A stretch of 64,000 nucleotides of DNA from Monarcha castaneiventris obscurior (taxonomy: Eukaryota; Chordata; Aves; Passeriformes; Monarchidae). Of this stretch, positions 51,559 through 62,400 are shown piece after piece (the first letter of the stretch is position 1; each line of letters begins with the position of its first letter). The notes beneath the pieces were generated by a model that was not told where the DNA came from, did not search any database, and saw only the letters and a list, made by a program, of their open reading frames with translations. Where the stretch lies: positions 40,029,501 to 40,093,500 of the forward strand of contig JAMPIT010000575.1 in NCBI GenBank assembly GCA_026261815.1. Direction: 5' to 3'. Position numbers and translations under genes: made by a program.

Positions 51559-54500
51559 GAGCATTCAAAATTCTGATGATCATCACACAGATCAGGAAAC
51601 CTGACCATGATATGGACAAATGCCCAATAGTCACCAATTAAATTTAAACTATATATGTCCATGATTTCACTAATTATTTGAGCTGCTTTGTACATTTTAC
51701 TGAGTTAATTAAATTGATTTTTAAACTCGTCAGTTTAAATCACTTTTTATTGCTTTGGGGAGGCTTTAAATGGGCAACTTTACTTGAATTATGTCGGATT
51801 CATTTCCCAGCAAGTTACCAAGCTAAGCCAATATTTTATTTAAAAAGGAAGAAATTTATATTTGTACACATAAGTTTGTACTGGCTGAAGAATGATTCTA
51901 AGAATTTTTGTGGGGGTTTTGTGCAAGTTCAATTTCTCTATCTGTAGGTCACTTAATTTATTATTAAACAGACTTTTTATAGTCTGTCCATACTCCCAGT
52001 ACCTCCAACAGAAAAATGTGGGCTGAGAGAAAATCTGTGTTTGAACAACTGTCTTCATTGTTAAAATTAAAAAATAAAACCAGCAATATTGGTGCATTTC
52101 ATAGAAACATCTTTACATTGCAATGAGGGTGGAAAATAAAAATATTGTTTGAATGTTAGTGATAACAGGTTTACAGCTGTTGCAGGATATACCCACAAAA
52201 TGATAAACATGTCCAGTGACTTTGTATGGATTGCCTTTTGTAATCAAAATTGCTCCTGAAAAAAACAGATGAATGATATAATCTCTTTTACTCGTTCTGT
52301 CTTATTCATTTTCAAAAGGACTGAACAAGTAGACAGAAGAATTTACTTAGGAGAAGGTAGTGATTGCCCAGTGGAACCTCTATCAAAGACATGGCATTCA
52401 AAGTCTAGTAATTGCATTTTAAGTGTTTATTTTTATAGCCACTTATTTGTTGTTTTCTTGCTTCTTATGATTTTGTTTCCATATGAAAGCCTTTCTGCTT
52501 TTATAATTCCATATGCCAAAGCACTGATGTAAAGCTAAATGATCAGATGTATCACTTACTTCCAAGCTTGCCTTAATCTTTCCAATATTTTAAGTTTATA
52601 TATCTATGTGGCAAGTTTTTTTGTTAAAAAGTAAAATGTTTGAGTTACTGAACACAGGGGGAAACAAATATTTTTACTTGCACATCTGTTTTTTAATAAA
52701 CAAACAATTTTTGCTGTTCTGGATTGTAGGTAGAATGAGTTGCCTTAAATAGAAGGCTTTTTACTATAGTAATTTCCAGAAAATCTTTTTGTCATAGAAT
52801 TTTGAGAAATTAAATGTCATTTTTTTAACTTTAAAAATGAGATTTAAGTCTCAAAACTATTTTTGATATACCACACACTAGAAAAATAACATCAGCAGCT
52901 TTATTATCCATAAAAGTCTTATAATTTTTGAAAAAACAAAACCAACAAAAAAACCAAATGAGTTTTGCTGTCTTTACTGCTCAGGTAAAACTGAAAAACA
53001 AACAAAGAAAACCCTTGCTTGTTTAACACTATGGAACAAAATTATTTTGTAAAGACCATATTAGATGGATGGACATCTGGGCGATAAACTGAAATGTTTA
53101 GGTTTAATAAAAGTCTTGCCAAGTTAAAATTGTCAGTGTGCAAGACAATAAGGTTTAAATTAATGTACATATATACACCTACATGCATGTACCTCTGCAC
53201 GTACATGTCTTAATTCTTCTGACTTGCTCCGACCAAGCCAACAGGGACTCTTGTGACCCTGCATAATGATAAGCGTCTCACAAGTCACAGTCACAAGACT
53301 GGACCTAAAGGCTATTGAATTAGGAAAACCAAATGGCTAAGTAATGGTGGAGAGTGAAAGAGACATGGATTTTGTCTTCATGAGAAGGGGCAGGCAGAGG
53401 AATCCGATGAACACTGCAATGCCTGTAGGGGGAGAGCGTGGTGCCAAAAATCCCTGGTGGTCTGTGGAATTGCTTAATTTATTTTCAATTATTTTAAACT
53501 ACTCTATATATACCAAGCTGTAAAAAATGGCACATCGGGCACATTTATTGTGACACTACATTATAAATCTGATTGATTTATCCAAATTTTATGTTTTCTT
53601 TGTGGAAGGGAAAAAAAAAGCAGAGCTAGTAAAGAATGAGGCAACAAATAACGCATTAACTTTCTGATATATTATATGCAAATAGTCAAGGGCAAAGATT
53701 GGCCTGTAGAGGCCAACAAACAAGGACAGCTGGGGGTAAGACAGGCTGCAGCAGTGGATGTAGGAATAGGAGACGCAGCAGATTTATTTTTGGATTTGTA
53801 GCTATCTTGTAATATTTAATCTGCTTGTGCTATGAAAACAGAAAACACTTGGGGGCAGAATGTCATGATCTGACTTTAAGCGTTCATCTCAGTCACTGAT
53901 GGTCACATAAAATTTACATTGTAAGAGAACAGCTGAGGAAATTGGTAAATTAAAATAAAAAAGAATTAAATTGAGCCATCTAGTTCAAATCTGAAGCTTA
54001 TGAGTAATAAAAGGTATATTGCCTCTTCTCTGGTCGTTAGATTGCTTTTCCTTCATAATATTCCCCCTCCACCAAACTGAGATCATAGATTCGTTTTGTT
54101 TCATTTCTCACTTCCTCTGCAACTCTGAAGATGATCTTCCTTAAAACTGTGGTACTTCTGATGTGTTTAGCAAATCCTCAAATCACTAAAAGGAGGGTGA
54201 GATTCCTTCCCTCTGTCCCCCCTGAATGTCTGAACATTATATTTAGAGTAAATTTTGAGACATAAAGGGGATGGATGTGAAGGAACATCCGTCTTCTGCC
54301 TTGGAGAAATCAGTCTCCAAGTTTCTCATCAGCTACTGCCACCTCTTGCTTATCCAACTTCGCCCTTCACCCCAATTTGTTTGGAAACAAGGAATTTAGT
54401 GAGGAAATAAGTAATTTTATTAAATGGATTAATTGTATCATAATTTATTTCCTCACAATACCAGTGCAGTCTCTTTTCTGAAGTTCAAGAGTTTTCTAGG

Positions 54501-55178
54501 GTTCAGGAAATATTTTCCAGCCTGCATCTTTCAAAAATAAGCTTTAAACAGACAATAATATACAGTTGCAGCTGTAATATTTGTACTAATTAGTTTTCTC
54601 CTTTTATATCTCCATAAATATGATACGCACTTTGAATGATTGTAGCCTAGTTTGGTTTCTTAATGTCTTTCTCCCTACTGAATAAATTGTCAGAAGAGAT
54701 CCACACACATAAGCATGAAGTTGACACTGAAATTATTTTTAATTGTTCTTCCACAAGTTAATTTTTCTGAACTACTAACAAGGTGTAAATATGGGGGCAG
54801 TAAAACTAATGGCTATATTTTCAGATTAGAGATTTTTCTGCTGGATACATTATGAGTCTTCTTTACTGGAAATTTTAAATAGTGATGTAAGCAAGATGAT
54901 TCCCACACATTTGGTTAGTTTTTTATCCTGTGCTTTTAGTTTTGGATTTTCCTTAGGTGGGAGATTATAATTTATTATGTACTTTCAGTGCTGAAGTGAA
55001 GGATCTACAATTAGAAATTTTGTCTTTTAGTTTACTGGAATAAGGCCAAGCTAACACATGACTGCTTTCCTGTATAATTTTCTATGAAGGATTATCGAAT
55101 TTCCAAAGTCTCTTTGTCCTTGATTAATTCTGGTTAAATTTCTTAAATTAGTTTAATTTAAAATCTGCTTAATTAATT

Positions 55179-55212
55179 TAATCATTATATTTAATTAATT
55201 AATATAATGATT
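55179..55212. repeat. AT-rich palindrome
   Basis: An 11-bp arm (AATCATTATAT, 55180-55190) is repeated in inverted form (ATATAATGATT, 55202-55212) around a TTAATTAATTA centre that is itself self-complementary. Weaker symmetry (AATTAA-type blocks) extends outward on both sides. It could form a cruciform or hairpin. No function is evident. Confidence 0.9.
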
Positions 55213-55272
55213 GCTTTAATTAATATAAAATTTTATCCTATAGTAGGTTATTGTATGGGACCAAGGAGCCAT

Positions 55273-55298
55273 ATAAATATAAATATAAATATAAATAC
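55273..55298. repeat. ATAAAT hexanucleotide microsatellite
   Basis: Four consecutive ATAAAT units, ending in ATAC. In one forward frame it encodes repeated Asn-Ile, which explains the odd ORF there. Confidence 0.93.
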
Positions 55299-57240
55299 AA
55301 AAACTACAAATAATACACTATTTACACTTAAAAAATATTCAGAACACAGACAATGCCTCTCCTTTTCAGTAGTAATCTACATAATCATACTTAATGACAT
55401 CCTCATTTTTTCATTTTGAATAATTTTAAAATATTCTGAAATAATGTGGATAGTGGAAAGAAAAGAAGTGAACATGCTGGGGGTTATTTTCTCTTTGCAA
55501 TTGCTCAGATATTTTTGTGATGGGACCTGTCACAGTACTAAGTTGCACAGATAGATCATGTTAATTTTTATGGATAAACTATTATAATTAGAGTCTAAAG
55601 GAACACTCAAGACAAGAAGAATAGAAAGTATAGCATAACAAAAGGCATCATCAGACTAAGTTTGAAAGCTTATTTTACATAAGCCTGTGTCCTTTTGGCA
55701 TCTTCTCTTCCTTTGCTGCTGTGCACAAAACCTGTAGGGAAGAGCAGGAAGGTTACAAGGCATCCTGAGACAGCATTCATTTTCAGATATAAGTGGCACT
55801 CTGTCTATTAGCCATCCTGCTATGCTTTTTTGGCAGCAGGGGTTAGAAACTGAGCTGTAAAACACTTATGATTCCAACTAATTATTAGGGAGGGAAGAGA
55901 AGCGTACCTACAAATCCTATCTCAACTCCACCTTGGTTCCCTTACAAGCACTAATCAGGACTATGCCAAGGGGTTCCTGTCTCTTGGAAGGAGATGGCTG
56001 AACTTTGAATAAAGGCAGGCATCATTCCACGTATCTTCCAGAAGCACAAAAAAATTCATCTTAAGTAGGTGCCGTGATGGCACTGACACTTCACTCCCTG
56101 TCAAACAAGTGACTGAAAGCTCCCGACAGAACCTTCTCTGGGTGATTATTAGGATTTGTCAGCTCTTGTCCAGCATACACCAGTAGCCTCAGGCTTGTGT
56201 TTTTGCATGATACAGTGGCAGAATTTCAGCACACTAACAGCACAAGGTACATAATTTCTTCACTACATTTCACTGCATTTTGCTGAATTGATATTCTTGG
56301 ATTGTGTTTCATAGACAATATGAATTTACCAAAGTGAAGAATCTTCTACAGCTAGAAAAGTGGCACACTGTAAACTCTAAGCTGTGCAGACTTTGTGTTG
56401 TTGCTTCATACATCTTCCTTCATACATGGCAATAAAGAAAATGTTTAAAAGGAAATTGTCATCTGTCAGTGAACACAACCTACAACCTACAATTTCTGTT
56501 CCAGCAATTGGAACTCACTAGCTAAAGAAAAAGGACAAGTTTTTTTGCAAGACAAGTTCTGATAGAATGAAAAAACTAGAGATCAGTGGAAATAGGTTGC
56601 TGTCAACACAATCAATGACATTGCTCTCTGGAAACCAGAAAGAGCATCATGACTTCTTTTAATTAAGGAGGGTGTTCTCTCCCCAGAAAAAAAATTTCTA
56701 AGAATAATTTCAGAAATAAAACCAAAACAATAAAAAAAAAACCTCTGGAGATATCCTTCCACATCTCCTGACAGAACTCTGACTACTTCTTGAAATAATT
56801 AGGGAAACATTGGTACTCCCTAGGGAGTGCTAAAGCAGTTGATCTTCATGACAGTAAACTCCATTTTAGCATACCAACAGCACAAAATTATACTAAAACA
56901 CTTCATCCAATTGACACAGAATGTAGAAATGGTAGGAAAAAAATGGGAAATAACTGGATCATTTCTGACTTTTATGCAGATCAGATAGTTCCAGTTTATG
57001 CAAAATTAACGTTATGCTGAATGTGTTGTGTGGGCAGGATAATTAACCATAAATATTCTCCTATTTGGGCTGGATTATATTTGTGTACAAATATGGAACA
57101 GTGCAGAAATCTGATATTTGTTACATAGTACTCTATGGCTGGAGCCTCTGGGCCTGACTCTGAACCAGTATGTGTTTCACAGCTTAACTCATGGCTGTGG
57201 CAAAATGAAAGCTTACAGGGCAAGGGAACTGTCCTAAGGT

Positions 57241-57371
57241 GTATTTTTTTGGTTGGTTGTTTGGTTTGGTGTTGGTTTTTTGTTGCTGTTGTTTTGTTTT
57301 GCTTTTTGAAGGGAATGTTTGTATTTGTTGTGGTTTTGTTTGTTTGTTCATTGGGTTTTTTTTTTTTTATT
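57241..57371. repeat. T/G-rich low-complexity tract
   Basis: About 130 bases of the plus strand are almost only T and G (GGTT, TTTG and TGTT units), ending in a T run. Near-absence of A and C makes it strikingly strand-asymmetric. It resembles the complement of the CAAA-rich tract at 62407-62513. Forward ORFs rich in Val, Phe and Cys here are composition artefacts. Confidence 0.9.
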
Positions 57372-59221
57372 CTGTAATGGTAACCTCCAAGGGGATAGTT
57401 AACCTAGAAATCCTGACTAAATTCCATTTGAATGTGCACCAAACCAGGCCCCGGACTTTTAGGTTATGACATTCTTAATTTTTGATCCTAAAACTGTGTA
57501 TTTTGTCAAGGAAGGAAGAATTCCGGCTGCTTCTTGAAAATATTACATTTCAATACTCTAAAATGTGTTAAAGGAAGGCCTGCCAATTTACACAGAAATC
57601 TCTGCAAGAAATTAGTCTTCCACCAATAAAGGGCTTGCAACCACTATTAGCACACTTTCTTGCAATGTAAAATTAAGTTATCTTCTGAAGAATAAACAAA
57701 TGAGGAAATATTGGCACCACCACCTACTAAGACCTATGCTAAAGATTCCTCTAATTGTGTCTGAACAGGATGTATGGATAGATTTTAAATTAGATCACTT
57801 ATCTGAATCTATGAAGAAACCTGACTTGCTCTAGTTGTGAGCTACTGTGATTCTAAATATTTACTGGGATTTTCCTTTAAAGATCAGGAAAACTATCCTC
57901 ATAGAAAATGATGAAGGCAATAGTTACATGGAGAGGACTATTTAAAAGAGCCAGACAGGATGTATGCCCTCATGCTTTATCACTAATACTGCAGAAGGTT
58001 TTACATTATGGTGTCCCAGGCTTCAAATTAAATGTCAAATTCAATTTGCCACAGAAAACATGAAGTGTGTGACTGCCCTTAGAGGGGTAACCTGACAGCA
58101 CAATTTCATAATTGGTGTCTGCCCTAATGCTGAGTTAAAATACAACAAATGTTATTTGATTGCAGTCATATCTTACTATTTAAAAATAAACAAACCATCT
58201 CTAGATAGACTAAAATATATTTGGTTGAAATTTGAGCCTGTAGTAAAGTTCACTGGCTTTATTTAAAATCTGTGAAAAAATAATGTTGAATACCATATGA
58301 TAACAGATAGAAACCTCCCTGATGGGATCATGCCAGCAGTTATGTCTTTATGTCTCTGACATTTAGCTCATAATAAAATGAGATTTGTGAAAGAAAATGA
58401 AGAGGTGCTTATTCCACTTAGAGTACTTTATTTTTTTTTTTCTTTCTATTCAGACAAGCTTGTGTTTTAATAATGAGATTTCTAATCCACTTTAATATCC
58501 TATCATTATATCCTAGTGAACTATTTGCCATATAAGTAATAATAGTGAAGTATGTTTAAATATAAAAATGCATCCTTAAGCATCTAGACACTTTTAGTAC
58601 TGGTTGTAATTAGAAACTTAAGAAAAATGTGCAATTAAATATGCTCGTAAAAAAAACAGCTACCTCTCTGTAGCACCAGTCAATTTGTTGCATCATTAAT
58701 ATTCTTCAGTATGCCAGTTAAAAAATGCATTGCAACATTACAAATAGAACATAGCTAAGAACATTTAAACCATCACGATCATTACAGAACAACAGCTGAG
58801 TGTTATAGGTATCTTCTCCTAACTAATTTTGTTTTTACAGATGCATTTTCAAATTCTACATCTTTATGTGTTGCTTTAAGTTCCAAAGATAATGCCTTTT
58901 TATGTTATATTAAATAAACTTTTTGTTGTCCTAAGATGTGACAAGTATTAACTGTAATGAGATAGTCTGCTGCAAAAATTTAAATGAAACAAATAGTATT
59001 TTTATTTATTTATTTTTATTTTCTGGATAGTTGGAATTTAAATAGATGTGTAGTTTAAAAAATATACTCAGTGTTTTTAAAATACACTTAAGTGTTAAGA
59101 CTTGTTTCCAAAATTGTCTAAAGTGACTTGTGTCTCTTAATCTTAGGAAATTACTAGCCTGACTTTAATTCGAGATGTAGTGGCAGTGTTGTGTTTATGG
59201 TGGGATTCAATGACCTTTTCA

Positions 59222-59450
59222 CAGAATCATAGATTCATAGAAAGGTTTGGGTTGGAAGGGACCTTAAAGATCCCCTATTTCCAACCCCTGTGCCATGAGC
59301 TGGGACATCTTTTACTCTACCATGTTGCTCAGGGCCCCATGCAACCTGGCCTTGAACCTCTCCAGGGACAGGGCAGCCACAACTTCTTTGGGAACCAAAA
59401 TGATTTCCAACCTAAATGATTCTGTGATTCTATGATTCTGTGATTAGATG
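59222..59450. mobile_element. Short CR1 with inverted 3' ends on both sides
   Basis: The left 170 bases (59222-59392) are a CR1 3' end in minus orientation: 'gaatcatagattcatagaaa', 'gggttggaagggaccttaaa', 'gcaacctggccttgaacctc'. The right 45 bases (about 59402-59445) are a CR1 3' terminus in plus orientation: 'tttccaacctaaatgattct', then the tail octamers ATTCTGTG, ATTCTATG, ATTCTGTG. The tails therefore face outward at both ends. The flanks GACCTTTTCA (59212-59221) and GAACTTTTCA (59451-59460) match at 9 of 10 positions, so the whole may have entered as one unit. Two adjacent insertions are the alternative. Confidence 0.88.
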
Positions 59451-59460
59451 GAACTTTTCA

Positions 59461-62400
59461 GCTAAAATTTTGTATTTATTTCATTATATATCATGATAAA
59501 ATAAAGTAGTTGATTAAAAATGGTCTTGTTACCTAAACCTGGGGGCTGAACTGGTGTGGGATCTTCAACAGTGACTAACACAGGTAATAAGACAGAACTC
59601 ACAAATAATGTGTCACAATAATTTTTTTATAGAACTGTCGTTTTTCTAATTTGTGCATTGGCTTTGAGGCAGACTTGTACCATATATGCACTGACAGATT
59701 GTTCACACAAACTCGTTTTGCACACAAACCTCTCTTTGTGTCTCCCATCCACTCTACACACGAAACAGCCTCTTGCGCTCAGCACATGTAGCCTACATCC
59801 TTTTCAGATGAGTGTTCTTCTGACAGGCTGATAGCATTTCATAAAGCCCATAGGTAGGACGCAAGTAGGGTATTGAAGGGTCTTGCTTTTCCTTAATACA
59901 CCTTTGAGACCCTTCCCTGCACCTTCCTTATAAAGCATACAGGATCTCACGCCTGAGGCACAGAAAATTTACTGATCCTTCTCATGCATACTATTGAACA
60001 CCCTGGTGCACAATATGCACCTGCTTTGCCAGAGCTGATTTGTCTGGAAGAGAGAACAGAAATGAGTTGAATTTACAGGTCCATGGAAAGATTGTGGCCA
60101 CTACATCAGAGCAGTACACACCATCTGCAGGGGTTTATATTCTTGTAGAGAGATGAGTGAGGATCCTGTTGTGTGTTATTGAAAGGCACAATATCATTAG
60201 TCTGGCAGTTGCATTAAGTGGAATGTTGAAGCTGGGCCTATTTATGCTGGCTGGTGTACCAGATGCAAGGGGCAGTCAAGGATATTTATTTAACTGCAGT
60301 CATGTTCCCTCTTGGCAGTAGTTGGCTGCTGCAGAAGAGAGGCAAAGATGAGCTGCTCTTTATATAGTACTGGTAGTTCTACCAAGTGCAGCTGAGAGAC
60401 AAAATAACTGCAGTGTCTTACTGGTCCTGTCATTGTCTTTAATCCCTCTGCTTGGCAGAGAAAAGACCATTTCCAGATGTGATTACACTGATACATATTA
60501 TGACCTCCCAGAGGAATTTGGAAATAAACAAGTGAGCCTGAAAAAGTAGCATAAGAGTATGCCTTTTTCCCTGCAACTTTTCGTTGCAAATAAATCAAGT
60601 CTAATACAGAGTGCAGATTGACAGCTGGTTACTTACATGACTCACAACTCTATATAGCTTCTCCCTGAACTTCTCAAGTTCTCTGAGGCATCTCTTACAA
60701 TTATTATTAAATGCTTAAATGTATTTCCTGAATAATTAAAGCAAAATACCAAAAAATTACTATCACAGATGAAGGGTGATTTTATGATTTTATTGCAACA
60801 CCACAGAGATTGGCAGTTAAATGACCAGCTGAGTTTTCCACATGCAGCTGAAACTTCCATACACACTGGAAAAAAACAAGTGAAGATTCTTATCACTCAG
60901 CTTTAGCCATCTGAAAATTAATTGAATAATTTAGGATAGCTGTCTAGGCTTCTGCTGCAAACAGGTTTCCATTACAGTTAGCAAAAAGAATGAGGCTGTT
61001 CATCTCACTTCAAAATAACTGTCAAAAATCTTTGAATTCATTTTCCTTCAGGTTTTCTATTCTTCTTCATTTACTAACAAGAGAGCTTATATACTTCATT
61101 TCCAAAGTGTCAAATTATACATAATTTTCTTTATTCTTTTTTCCTATTAGATGTGAATAATATTGGCAAGAAAAATTGAAGACTGTGTAATGACAGCTTG
61201 TGAGACTTTAAGAAATGACTGTTCATAAAGTTCATACTAGAAACAAAACAGCTTAACTGTGGTACATGTGAACAAATCTTTGTTACTTTCAGTCCAGGCT
61301 TTAAGAAATTGGAAAATCATACTGCTAAGTGAATCTGTGTTGTATTTACAATCCTAAGTGAGAGAGCGAGGCTTTTTAAACTGCTTCATCCCCAGCAGCT
61401 GCTTGTTCTCTGAAACATAAGCTGAATTTTAGAAGCTGTCAGTCTGATTGGCAAATAGATGGAAAAAAACCCAACAGAATTAATTCCACTCCTTTCCTTC
61501 TCAGAAAGCCTCTTTCAACAGGTATTTTATTCACCAGAGAACAGGACCATGCCACGTAGTGGCAGTAGCATGTTGAAGCTGCCTCAATGCCTACAAATAG
61601 ACAGAAGTCCATGGTTTTAACACTTCTCAGCACCCAGAAACTCAGGGTATATCCTCAGTCACTTGACTGCCTGAGCAGTACTCTAGTTTTTTCACACGTG
61701 ATTCAAGTGAATGTTGTCAAGTAGCAGCACCTCACTTTTTGCTGGTTCAGAAAAGCTGAGAGCTCTTTCTGCCATCTTCCCCTTCATCTGAGCACACAAA
61801 GACATTTTATGTCTGATTTGCAGTAAGAATGCCAAAGAGGATCTAGTTCCTATAGGAAATAACGTTGAAGAATCCCTCAAATAATTCAGCATAAAGCAAC
61901 CTTCTTGGTCAAGTGATTTTGCAAATCTCCTCTAGACATGGTGGATTTGGTTAAAAAAATTGTATTAAACCTGATTAAACCAAATGCAGTCAACTGGTTG
62001 AAAAGTTGGAAAGGGAGACATTCTGCATCTTACATACAAATCCTCTATTTTAAATATGTATGTGCAAATATGTTCAAATACTAGAAAATAATCAATATTT
62101 AAAACAATATTAATACAATATTAACTTTTTATTTTATGGGTATTGTGCACAGCTTTACAAACAGGTTTGATTCATCTGAATAATTCAGAATCACTTGGAC
62201 TCATAGGCGTTTTGAGACACTTGTTCGGCACTAACAATCAAATATTTTGGTTTGTTTTTTGGAGCAGTAGTTCAGATGCTCATTCACCAGTATAGAAATT
62301 GTGATTGAATGTTATTTCAGAAAGATTTAATTTTATTCTTTTGTAGAGGAGTATTCTGTGCTTCTTCTTAGGACTGGACTGGTGTCTTTGAAAATGTTAT

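Larger units (their letters stand above)
47291..59221. other. Long unique AT-rich interval, no gene or transposon recognised
   Basis: Twelve kilobases without an identifiable transposon, the longest repeat-poor stretch of the window. It contains simple repeats (51531-51558, 55179-55212, 55273-55298, 57241-57371) and several stretches that read like conserved regulatory DNA (about 48880-49360, 53640-53770, 57690-58190). No ORF exceeds 90 codons. Confidence 0.65.

Noticed and set aside
57135..57469. Forward ORFs rich in Val, Phe and Cys suggesting membrane proteins
   Set aside because: They translate the T/G-only low-complexity tract.
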